DNA of 40,275 nt from Apostichopus parvimensis (Eukaryota > Echinodermata > Holothuroidea > Aspidochirotida > Stichopodidae). Shown piece after piece: positions 1 through 10,700 of this stretch. Numbering within the stretch: the stretch's first letter is position 1; each line of letters opens with the position of its first letter. The notes under the pieces are model-generated. The model was given only the letters and a program-made list of their open reading frames with translations, was not told where the DNA came from and did no database searches. The DNA is taken from contig KN884084.1 in NCBI GenBank assembly GCA_000934455.1, positions 3,888 through 44,162 on the forward strand, written 5' to 3'. The position numbers and the translations under genes were made by a program.

Positions 1-71
1 AAACAACACTTCTCAGAGAATGACCGAAAACGATGAGAAAGATTGTGACAGTTCAAGAAGTTCCTCTCCTG
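1..71 (+). CDS. ZEB: ZEB-like coding exon upstream of the finger exon (5' end off window)
   Basis: The reading frame starts with a codon at position 2 and encodes a Ser/Asp/Glu-rich stretch ending DSSRSSSP. The donor is g|gtaag at 71/72, phase 1. Joining to the acceptor at 2065/2066 keeps the frame and gives ...[18 protein letters not shown], leading into the first finger. The low complexity and acidic character fit the poorly conserved region in front of the ZEB N-terminal fingers. This exon would not be recognised alone; the splice continuity is the evidence. Confidence 0.8.
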
Positions 72-3000
72 GTAAGCAGATATTTCTTCTTTTTACAGGA
101 AACTGAAAATTAGTATCTTTTGCTCAGAAACATGGCACTGAACAATAATATACCTTTTAGGTGCATAATTTATGATTATTTTTATATGATAACAATGATT
201 GGCAAGCTTAACTAGTGGTGGTAAATACTAGTCACCCTTGAAGTGTTTTGCTGTAAGGGGAAAGGGATAGGGAAAAAATGGGAGTTATAATAATTGGGTA
301 ATCGATACCTTCAACTCAGGCGCGTAGCCAAGGGGGGGTGAAGGGGGCAGCCGCCCCCCCCCCTTGAGCATATTTTTAAAATTTGTTTTTAATGTTTTTA
401 TGATATCGCTAGTAATTTCAAAAGAGAAAATGCTAAGATGCAACTTACAAGGCCTGGGAAGTGCCATTTCCAGCGATCTGGGAGGCATTTTCAGCCAAAA
501 TTTTCTTGTACGCTGCGCGCCAACCATGGTGGCGCTACGCTTAGATAGTATGCAATGCCGTATCTACAGCTCTGAAAATTTTTCCAAATTTTCGCCCCCC
601 CCCCCCTTGGCAAATTCCTGGCTACGCCCCTGCTTCAACTAGCATCCATCTGTGACCAAAATTACCATTATTGATATGAACATTGTAAATTGCATCTTTA
701 CTCCGATGTTATTTCCTTCTTATGGAGTCCTTCCATTTTGAAAAAAAAAAAGGTTCTATGTGAAGTACTGGAGTTAAAGATTACTACGGTATCATGTTGA
801 GTTTGTAGTTTATAAAGCTCAGCAGTTGAAAGAACCATAGGATTTATTGGTTTTAGAATGAGCAATTAAATATTGCATGTCATCAGATCCTGTGCCCTCT
901 CGTCTTGCAGAAATGTCATTTCTTTTCTAAAATGGTTCTTAGATTCCTTGAAAGGAGGATTTCTATAGCAATTATAAAAAGAACAGGTAATCCCCATGTA
1001 CATGTTACATCCTCGATTATGTAAGTGGCGAGATAGAGGGTGTGTAAGAGCTGTAATGCACAGCATGTACAAAATGGAAAGTAGAAACCTCGGTTTACAT
1101 GTGATATGTGTGCGAGTGTGACTGATGTCAGTGACCCGCATGACAGAGACACCTCTTGCCCAGCCATGCTCAAAGTCACAAAATTGAAACCGAAATTAAC
1201 TACATAATTAGCTGTTTTAATACACATGGACAATGGCACTAAATTAGTAATAATTACTAAAGGTGACTGGCCTTTGCTTGTTCCATCTATAGAGGGCAAT
1301 TATGCAAGTCCCCGTGTCAGGTGATACTTCGGTACCGAATACAGAACCTTCAGTTTCATAAAATTTGTGGTAACAACTGTAATCAAAGGTACCACACATA
1401 GGCTCATGAGTCTCACATGATAAATGTTGGAATAGCTTTATCTTTAAAAGTTGGTTGTCGGTGCAGAAAGCAGTCTTTTTCATCTAGGCTTTGAATGAAA
1501 CATATTAGCGGCAGCCTGACCCAGATTGTGAACATGTTTAAGATGTTTGGTATGTGTGTACTTACTATAGTTTAATATAGTAATAAGAGGGAAGAAATTT
1601 AAGCACATAGAGTGCAGACTTTTCTAAAGAGTAGAGGTTTAATTAGATAACATTAGGTAACATGAATTCACCAATCAGCTTTATACTAAAGATGCCAAAT
1701 CTGTCTTGTGTCAGTGATAAATGCTGTATTCAAGCTTGTTAAAATTGGTGACTTTTTTAAGCACAGGTAAAATGAAAGCCAGCAAGGCTTGATCTTGTTA
1801 ATGGTGGCCTAAGCAGATTGCTTCAACTCTTTTCTCATACAGTAGATCATATGAGGGCCAGCATCCTGTAAACCTCTATTACAGATCTAAATTTCAATTT
1901 CAACTTATTGTAGAAATCAATGTTCGGTCATTGCATCACATTTGCCCTTAGCAATTGAATATTGCAACAGTTTTGTAATTAGTCAACTTGTCTACACTTT
2001 TCAAACCTCTTGAATCATTTTTGTAGTAGTATTTATTATTCTCTCTTTTTAATTTCCCTTTGCAGAGGACAACGAAGAAAGTGAAACTGGCAATGCCGAA
2101 AGGCTAATGAACTGCCCTTACTGTGAACGGTCGTATAAAAGGTTAACATCACTGCGTGAACATGTCAAAAGAAGGCACGAAGTAAACAACTTCTCTTGTC
2201 CTCAGTGCAACTACTGCTTTGCCTTCAAATCTCAGCTGGAGAGACATATGTCAACTCATATGCCAGGAAGAGATCAAGTGTGTGGTGTTTGCAACAGAGC
2301 CTTTGCAGATATATACAGACTTCAACGGCATATGCTCATCCATGCATCTGGCAATAGGAGGTTCCCGTGCGGTGAGTGTGGCAAAGCTTTCAAATACAAA
2401 CATCATCTGAAAGAACACTTGAGGATTCACAGCGGCGAGAAACCTTACGAGTGCCCTACCTGCCGGAAACGGTTTTCACATTCTGGCTCGTACAGCTCTC
2501 ACATCAGTAGTAAGAAATGTTCACCAATCAAGGACTTGCCTTCGATGGTACCCAAAGATTCTGCTGCACCTGTTAAAATTGTAAGTGGTGAAATGTCACC
2601 CTCACTCTTATCTGGGAAAAACAAGTTCCATCTTGGTTTGCAGCAGGGGGAACCGGTAAGCGAGTCGTACATGACTCCGTTGAGCATCGCTATTCCACGG
2701 CCCGATGCTTTCGACGAGAAAATGGGCTCGGACGGAACTCTTCCACCGACAACTCCTCCAAATGATGCCGTGAAGAAAGTTCTGCAGATGGTAAATGCAA
2801 CCGTTTCTAAGCAACAACAGGAGAAGCAACACACAGACATTTCTAAGCTCAAGAAAACAAAACATGTTCCCCAGGAAACACCAGTGGTAGCCAGTCCTTA
2901 TGAAATTAAGTCATTCAATAATAGAAAGAGTAACAACAGCAGCAACAGCAATATGTCGATGGTTTCACCTAGCAGCCAGAGTGAAAGCAACGGTGAAACT

Positions 3001-6000
3001 GAAGGTAAAGAAGTAGTCTACGTCAATGGAAATGGTATTCACAACGTTGACAAGAGCTATGACATTGTAGGTTATACTTTACAAAAAGTTCACGAGGCTC
3101 AAGCCATGGCCAAATGCTTGGAGTCTCACCATCCAGGAAGGGATCAAATAGCAACTAGAGCTACACTGCAAGAGCTGGTGTATCCTCTCTTAAGAAAAGG
3201 ATACCCCATCTCAGGTATTCATTCCTCAGATTCTCCCAATGAAACTATTACTTCCATCACTCATTCCAAGTTGTCTCCATCGCCATTTACTTCCTCTGCA
3301 GCAGCATCTCATTTGGAGTTTTCGCTCAGGAGAGGCGCTGAGACTGTGCAATACAACGGCGAGGAGCTGACTTTACCCATAACTCAAAACGACGGTAAGC
3401 CATGCTGTAAATACTGCCGGAGAGAATTTGAAAGTCCGATTGATGCCCATCAACATGAGAGGTACTTGTGTGATTTGAATGCTGATGTACTCAAAATGAA
3501 ATTACTGAAATCAAATGCCAACCAGAATCTAAATAAGTACTTTGAACTACAGAGAGAACTAGTAGCTAGTATGGAGAAGACCGGTGGTGGGCTGTCACCA
3601 TCGAGCAGTTCACCACAAGTAAGTCCTGTATCGGAGAGAAATGAGGAAAGCAATAACATGTTCAAGGACAGTAACGATATGATTCAAGTGGATGAAGATG
3701 ATGATGTGGCAAGTAAAGAGCAGCAGCTAAAGACAGATCAAAGCAAAGAATCAGTAAGGCCTCCTCCGTTGAGCCCTTGTTACAGTGAAACCCACATTAC
3801 CAATGCTCAAGAACAAGCTCTAAGGGCCTTCTATGCAATGCAAGCTGCACCATCGACTGATGGCCTTTCAAAGATTGCCTCCGCTCTCAATCTGAACATG
3901 ACAGTGGTCAAGGAATGGTTTGAAAAGACGAGAAAGTGCGAGGAGAGTGGGACAGATCCAAGTCTGCGTGGTCTCGGTCTGGTTAGTAATTCCCCACGTG
4001 GGGCGCCATCTGTTGAGCAAGAAGAGTCTCTACCTTCTCCTGGTGGGAAAGATGAAGATGACATCGATGTCGTTGAACAGCACGAGACTGATTCTAACAC
4101 TGAGCACGAAGAGGAACCGCCTTCTCCCAAGGAGAGAGAATCTTCCAAACCGCCTCCTTTCAGTGTTGCACACCTGATTAGTCCTGACACGCCAATGTCT
4201 AAATCAAAACGTGAAAGTCAAAGACAGAGAACTCAGCAACATGCTAGTCCTACTTCTTGTGTACTCCCTAAATGCGACCAACAGAGACGTCATCATGATA
4301 GTCCACTAGATTTGACCAAGTCTAGGGATGGAGAACCACTCGGAAGGGGACTTCACCCAAAACTCATCTACGGTGTCAATTATCCTGCACTCTATCATCC
4401 AGGATATATGCTTCCCCTGTATGCACCAGATGCATATAGTATGGCACAGTTATCAATGGAGACTAGCATTAAGGCACAAAGTAAGGTTAGTGCTGAGGAA
4501 AGTATCACCAACAGGGGACTAAAACGACTTTCATATGTTCCTGTAGGGTGCGAGATGGGAGCAAAGAGGGCCAAAGTGGGTTATGGTATGGACTATCCTA
4601 TGGCAATTCCTCCACTGGGTGGGAGTCTTCCTGGAACAGACTTCTATCAGGCATTAGCAACTGCTAGTTACCTTCAAGCAGCAACATCTGGTGGACCACC
4701 TCTACCATACTACGGTTTTCCATTTTCACATGGCAGTCATCTACCACCAAATGGAAGAACATCACAACCACCATCAACAAGTAGTAAGTACATAATTTAT
4801 CACTTTATCATATACATACTGCTCCAAAAATATTTGAATGGATGTTGGAATATATTGGATTAAAAACGTTATAGTTTCCCCCCAAGCCAGGTTGTGAATA
4901 ATATGCTTGGTATTACATTTGAACTCATCAATCTCATCTTTTGCTTACTTCCCAGATGCAATGGAGAGCCTGATCAACAGTCACCATGACATGCTGGAGC
5001 AGCCAGGGGTTCAATCAGCAGAATCCTTGGATAAGAATGGCAAGGCAGGAAGTGGACTCTACACTTGCTCTATGTGCCCTAAAACATTCCAGAAGCACAG
5101 TTCCTTGTTGCGGCATGTGTATGAACATTCAGGTAGGTCAAGCATCATTGTATTTATTTATTGCTGATTCTTGATTTATCAACTCTCGGCAAAGTAATAT
5201 TAGGAAGAAAAATAGTTGTGAAAGGTAGATAAGAAAAATAGTGCAACAGAAAGAAAGTAAAAAAAGATTAGCGCTAAAAGGGACTTTGGACTCCTTTGTT
5301 TTATTGGCAAGCATACTTTGGAATACAGCCATTAATAAATACAGGTTTAAGTGTTCTTATGAACATAATGATCAGGGAAAAAATTGAAAGGTCCAGTAGT
5401 GTACATTCCATAGGGCTCAATACTTGATAATAGGAGATGGCTGTGATGTTTATGGAAGCTTGTTACTGTTCATAATTTAAAATTTGGAAACTATTTAAAT
5501 TTTCTTTTACGATAAGTTTTCAATTTGCACAACTATGGAAGCCCTTCATTTTAAGACAGAGATTGAGCCAAAGTTTTGTAGCATTGGTTACCCCTATTCA
5601 GGGTATTTATAAAGGTATCTGACACCCCCCCCCCCCCCCAAAGCAAGTAGATCATTACAGCTGAAACCTTGGCTTCCTTCAACATGGAATCCTGTTAATG
5701 CTTTTTAGTCATTTTATAATTTAGCATCAATATTAACAGAGAATTTATTTACCCTACAGGCAAACGACCACATGAATGTGAAGTCTGCGGTAAGGCCTTC
5801 AAGCACAAACACCATTTGATGGAGCACCAGAGGCTGCACAGTGGGGAGAAACCATATCAGTGCAATCGATGCTTCAAGAAATTCTCCCATTCCGGGTCTT
5901 ACAGCCAGCATATGAATCACCGTTACAGCTACTGCCGTAGGGGAATTGTCGGGCCGGTCTGCAAAGGGGACAAATTCAAGAAAAATGTCGATGGTGACAA

Positions 6001-6061
6001 AGAGAAAGACATCATTTCTAAGAAGCCTGAAATGCAAAATTCAGTTGCATCTGATAAGTAG
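1..6061 (+). CDS. ZEB: ZEB/zfh-1 family zinc-finger homeodomain transcription factor, 5'-partial
   Basis: Coding segments are 1..71, 2066..4783, 4956..5132 and 5760..6061. All introns are GT-AG and phase 1, and the frame closes to 1088 residues plus a stop; the N-terminus is off the window. Domains seen in order are five N-terminal zinc fingers, a middle C2H2-like finger ending HQHERYLC, a homeodomain-like segment ending [16 protein letters not shown], and three C-terminal fingers. This order is diagnostic of ZEB1/ZEB2 and Drosophila Zfh1. Family members bind paired E-box (CACCTG-type) sites through the two finger clusters and repress transcription in the nucleus by recruiting CtBP; their role in mesoderm and epithelial-mesenchymal transition is family knowledge, not visible here. 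The length is near that of vertebrate ZEB1. The long acidic C-terminal tail of vertebrate ZEB1 is absent. Family assignment is very secure; the exact 5' start is not visible. Confidence 0.94.
309..640. mobile_element. hAT-type MITE with perfect 8-bp target-site duplication
   Basis: The element body is 317-632 (316 bp). It begins CAGGCGCGTAGCCAAGG and ends CCTGGCTACGCCCCTG, which are inverted repeats with few mismatches. It is flanked on both sides by cttcaact (309-316 and 633-640), an exact 8-bp duplication typical of hAT transposition. There is no coding capacity. C/G-rich runs lie just inside both ends. It sits in ZEB intron 1. A related copy lies at about 31.84-32.18 kb. Confidence 0.9.
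2066..4783 (+). CDS. ZEB: ZEB-like large exon: N-terminal fingers, middle finger, homeodomain, CtBP motif
   Basis: This is one 2718-nt exon. The acceptor is ttgcag|ag and the donor is gta|gtaagt. Fingers by base position: ZF1 2113-2178 (C2-H4-spaced CPYC...H...H), ZF2 2197-2259, ZF3 2281-2343 (CGVC...H...H), ZF4 2368-2430 and ZF5 2452-2520 (CCHC type, ending SSHISSKKC). The linker between ZF4 and ZF5 is [10 protein letters not shown] middle finger lies at 3403-3471, a homeodomain-like segment at about 3790-3948, and the CtBP-type PLDLT at 4303-4317. Between them lie Ser/Pro/Glu-rich, probably disordered segments. An open frame continues to a stop at 4861-4863, but that tail is intron read-through after the strong gtaagt donor. 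Confidence 0.92.
4956..5132 (+). CDS. ZEB: ZEB-like exon with C-terminal finger 1
   Basis: The acceptor is tacttcccag|at and the donor is tcag|gtaggt; the exon is 177 nt, phase 1 to phase 1. It encodes a 33-residue linker and the finger YTCSMC...HVYEH, which matches the first finger of the ZEB C-terminal cluster. The H-to-C linker (HSG...) runs straight into the next exon, as in paralogous ZEB genes. Confidence 0.9.
5760..6061 (+). CDS. ZEB: ZEB-like terminal exon with C-terminal fingers 2 and 3 and stop
   Basis: The acceptor is accctacag|gc. The exon encodes [16 protein letters not shown]..., the canonical linker HSGEKPYQC, and a final finger [13 protein letters not shown] followed by RYSYC, a signature of the ZEB C-terminal cluster. 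The finger sequence SHSGSYS is repeated almost exactly in N-terminal ZF5, reflecting the known similarity of the two DNA-binding clusters. Only about 45 mostly basic and polar residues follow RYSYC before TAG at 6059-6061, so there is no acidic tail. Confidence 0.92.
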
Positions 6062-7375
6062 GTTTCTTCAACTTCTGGTAGACCATCGTTTGAGGAATAC
6101 TGTAGCAGAAAGTGATCCATTTATGAAAGGATTACAGATTCAATACTAGTGCAATTCTAGGTTTATGCGAGCAAGTTCTATGGAACACCCAACTATAGTT
6201 ATCGATAAGATGTTACCCCGCGTCTCTTGCCAAGATAAAACACTCTGCCTCTTTATGTATGTGATGGGTTTCTCATTGTACGTTTTATTACCACAGTTAA
6301 AAGTCGGGCACTTTTACACATCAGCAATTTCCGCTTATGGTTTACTATGCCATGAGTAAAGCAAATCAACATTATTTGTGCACCTGCTATATAATATAAT
6401 TTTTAATTTGTAATGAGTTAATTGTCTGTGCGTTAACACCTATGTTACCTACGCAAAAGTTCATACATCTGGAATTTCCTGGTGACTCTTTAGTTAATGA
6501 GTAGTTACATTCTGCCGTGAAGGTTTCAAGTGAACAAGCTATTAAGTGTTGATGTAAATCTATTAACAAAACTCATTAAGGTTAAACCAAGTTAGGTATT
6601 AAAAATTGTTGTGTGCCATGTACTTCCGTGTGAAGGATGAAAGTAGTCAGATAAAAGCTGTCTAAGGTTCATCTGTGTTGAAGGTAGAATTGGTTTCCCC
6701 GTGAGTGTCACTTCTGATCCTGAGTGCCAGGTTATTGAAAGTACTAGGGATGTCAATACAGCACGAAAACTGTATTGAACAAAGACGTGTTATGGAATGG
6801 GGCGAGGGGGGGGGGTGGGTAACTGCTCATCTGACAACTAGTAAATAATGATCATGGGTTTCTAAATCTGCAATATCAGAAAACTAAAGTATAAGGTAAA
6901 GGAGTCCAGTTTGAAGAATATTTCGTCCTTTATTAAATTATATCAACTTTTGAGGAGTAAACACAAGTAATTCACTGATAATGACAAAATAGGGTTAGAT
7001 ACCGTATGAGAGGAATTAGGATTTACAGCATATTACACACAGGAAAGATTTGATCATATAGCATATTAAATAACTGATCTGTTCTCCTTTAAATGTCACT
7101 TCATGTAGCACTTAAACACCACCTCCTCCCCTTCCTCAATATCTTTCACTTATCTTTGCCTCTATGTCAGAGGAGAGCAGTGCTGTTGTCTTACGTCAAT
7201 GCAATGATGGGTTCTGCAATTTTGAATGCTATTGATTGAAAAAATGTTGCACAGTCTAAGCAACAAGTTTCTGAGTTAGTTAGTTTACCCCTCTAAATAG
7301 ATATTTGTAAATGAAAAGGTCCCTTAGACAAAAACTAAGTTGGTTATACTTCCTGTACAACTCTTGCAAATATAA

Positions 7376-7381
7376 AATAAA
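7376..7381 (+). promoter_or_regulatory. Candidate poly(A) signal AATAAA (ZEB-like gene)
   Basis: Exact hexamer about 1.3 kb past the stop codon. It is one of two plausible signals; usage cannot be decided from sequence. Confidence 0.35.
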
Positions 7382-7697
7382 TAACAGTACATTGATATGA
7401 ATTATTAATTTCTAACGTTATGTGAAAAGATTGTATAAAGCATATGAGAGTGCAAAGTAATTTTCTGTTTTCTTTTGAGTAATGTTATTGTACAAAAGTT
7501 CAGAATAGGTATTTATTGCTGTATATGATAAGTTACATTAGATATATTGTACAGTGTTTATGTCCTCTGAGGTATATATACATCTAAATGTGGTTTACAG
7601 TTTTTGTCTTCGATTCTGTTTCCCTGGTTACTACACAGGTTACAGAGGTATAGAGCTATCAAAAAGTAATTAGCTACATAGTTCTACATGATTTTGC

Positions 7698-7703
7698 AAT
7701 AAA
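7698..7703 (+). promoter_or_regulatory. Candidate distal poly(A) signal AATAAA (ZEB-like gene)
   Basis: Exact hexamer followed by a TTTTGTTTGTTTT-type downstream element at about 7721-7735, which makes it the better of the two candidates. Confidence 0.45.
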
Positions 7704-7720
7704 TTATGAAAAATTAACTC

Positions 7721-10700
7721 ATTTTGTTTGTTTTAATATTGTACATCTTGTATGTCATTTGTAAATTGACCCCAAATAATCTAGAATGTTTTAATTAATC
7801 AATGCTGACAACTTACCGAGCATTTTGCTGTACTATGACACTCAATTGTCTATTTACACACTCGTCAGTGGGAAGGGATAAATGTGGGTGGCTGGAACCT
7901 ACTGCGAGGTATCTTCCAAAAGCTTTGTACATTTGGGGGTGGGGGGGGGGGATTCCACATCCTAATAAAGCAGTACTGATGTTTGTAAAGTTATTTATTG
8001 GAAAAATATCAATGTTGCTGAACAACGTAAATGAATTACATAATTCAGTTGAATTCACACAAAAATGGTTCATTCTCTGAATTTGACTAGGCCTCCACAA
8101 TAAGGCATAGTGGTATGTGAATGAGCATTTCAGGATGACAATGAAGATTGTACACGCTTCCCATTAAGTTCTCGACCACCCCTCTCCCAGCCCCTTCCCA
8201 TAAGAGCTATATGAATTCATCTTGATGCTAGCACTACACCAGTGTTACATACACTACTGTTCCTTTTATGAGGGGTATATTTTAAATCCACTTTCCTCTG
8301 ACATTGATTTGACAATGACAACTCAAGCACAATGAACCATTTATGAATGGAAACGAGACCTGTTCACAGATGGGGGGAAAAACTTGCAGTGATTTAGTAA
8401 ATTACAGTATCACAGTCCCGATACAAGGGGACTGGGGTTGAGAGCGGATCAGTCGTTCGGTAGTTTGGTTTTCTTGCCCAGGTTCTTTCCTGGGCGACTT
8501 TTTTCTTAAAAAGTATTACAGTTGGTGGAGTTGTGGAAAGCTGTCTTTTCAAGTGCAACCATTTTGATACGGACAAATCACCGTCTTGCAGAAAACTGTG
8601 GCCAGAGACAGATTCAAGTTCATTGCAAAAGTTGCAAACTTAGTTATGTATACAGAGAATAGGTTATAACAGCTGCCCTATGACATGTTCTAGAATGGAT
8701 TACTTTCATTACAAAGTTAAAAATTTGGATCGGGGTAATTCCCTGGAATTTGACTAGTAACACTAAGTGAGCACAGCTTGCTGGTCATGTGACTATTCAG
8801 GTGTCTATTCAGAATCATTTTCAGTTTCACATGTCGTTTTCAAATCTCAGTGTACAAGCTATGAATATGAAGGAGGATTTGTTAAATAAAACATTCACAA
8901 CGTTCCTACTAATTAGCTGTTTCTTTGTGAGGCGGAATATTATGAAAGAAGTGTGTGAGATGTATAGTGGTCATGTGCACCCAGATACTCTTTTAATAAT
9001 GAAATATGGCATAAAGTCTTTTTTTCGTTGAAAGAGGAGCCCAGGAGGTACTTTCTAGTGGCGGACCATGTGACACGGGGTCCAAACCAACATGGGGAAA
9101 GTTCCACATTGCAAAGTGAAACCACATTTCAGTATCTAAATTGTTCTAAACTCTAGGTAACGGTTGTTTTGATGTGACTTGTTTACCTGACCAACCCTTA
9201 GTTACTCAGGAAATGGATCACAGAGGTTTGTAGTCTGTGATGTCATGTTCTTTCAAAAGCTTCCAATGGTTTCCTTTTATATAATCTCCAATCAGGGTGT
9301 GAATTTTCACTTAGTAGTGCAGAAAGCTCTTGTGATTCAAATGGTTTACAGTACCTCAACTCACTGGATTACTTCTTTAATTTCTTGACAACAATGAAAA
9401 TCCTGTTGCCGAAATCTTGTTGTTTCAACATCATATTGCCAGGTATAGACTTCAACCATACTAGATTTAATTTTCTTAAAAATGAGCCAGGATGCCAGGT
9501 CACTGTTGTCAGGAAAGGAACCCCCTCTGACACATCTAGAGACTTCTGTGAAACATTAACAGAAGTTGACCAGGAAGCAAAACAAGAGCCCATCATTTCT
9601 CAGTTCTGTGTTATAGTTATTGCACAGGATCAAAGCGTTATTGTGCTAACATAAATACTGTAACCATAGAAACCACAACATAACTACCATATGGTTTTCC
9701 TTTTCCCAAAAAATAATGATCACCTCGAGAACGAAAATTAAATGAATGAATGGTGAAAGTTGGAACTGTCTATAACAAGTTTTTATCATACTCAAAATGC
9801 ATGATTTCATCATCATCATGCACATCAAATTGTACTTCATCATCAGACAAGTTTCACTTGTAAATACCAAAAGTAGTTTGGGAAATGTGTAATATTGTCT
9901 TGACAGCATGCTACATATTAGTAGAAAAGGAGATGATGTAGGCCATCGGGTGGGGTGGAGGGGGGGGGGGAGGATTATGTATTCTTATTAAAATGTGCAT
10001 TGTAATTTATTGAAGTTTCTGTTAAAAGTTATAATTTGCAATGTATGTACACCTTTCAAATGTGGTGTATTAGTTTAGGTGTGATGGCATGTAATACACG
10101 CTTTTTAACTTTGCAGCCTACCAACTTTAGCTTGTCGATGGTTCTTTCCATAAATTTGGCAGATATCCAAGTTTTTCCATGAAGAAAAGTTCTTTGGATG
10201 TGGCAGTAAAAGTATAATGTTAGAGTTGAGAAAAGGTCATACAGTACGAGTGACAATCAATTGTCTTTTCAACATACTTGGGAACATTTAAATTGCATCC
10301 ATTTGTGATGACAGCCAATTACTTACATTGTACACCTTTACCTTAGATGAGCAATATGATTTTTTTAGTTTAGCTTAGAGAGTTCCGGAAGTGAGGAATG
10401 CCTTACGGTGCCTATTTGAAACCTTTTCCATGTGATGATGGTGGGTGAACACTAGCTTATATCAGGGCTATTTGCTTAGATAATTAAAGGTGGACCATGT
10501 GTGTATTTTCCACTTATTCTCGCATGCAGTATCCGCTAATTATACCCCACTCTGACAACAGAACGTTTACTCCAGCAAATAACCATTCTCTCAGATACTG
10601 AGAAAAACTTGACAAGATTGGAAGCCCTTTCAGCCCTTTAATGCAGGCCTAGCTGGCAACCATTGCACATAAATGTATCCCTTTCTTCCTACAACAAGAA

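Larger units (their letters stand above)
6062..7720 (+). other. ZEB: Probable 3' UTR of the ZEB-like gene
   Basis: The region is non-coding and AT-rich, and follows the stop directly. Candidate polyadenylation signals AATAAA lie at 7376-7381 and 7698-7703, each followed by T- or TG-rich sequence, so the end is placed provisionally near 7.72 kb. It contains a short G run near 6805-6818. I read it for the miR-8/miR-200 seed-match heptamer CAGTATT and found none; a single CAGTGTT occurs at 7552-7558. Confidence 0.5.

Noticed and set aside
4784..4863. Extension of the large ZEB exon to the stop at 4861
   Set aside because: It follows a strong gtaagt donor and has no family similarity; splicing to 4956 restores the ZEB C-terminal fingers in frame.
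6062..7720. miR-8/miR-200 target sites in the ZEB 3' UTR
   Set aside because: ZEB and zfh-1 transcripts are classic targets, so I read the UTR for CAGTATT. None was found; only one CAGTGTT (7552-7558), which would need a G:U pair with the invertebrate-type seed.
9385..9654. 89-codon open frame on the + strand
   Set aside because: The composition looks protein-like, but there is no recognisable domain, no flanking splice signals that extend it, and an overlapping frame on the other strand. Not supportable as a gene.
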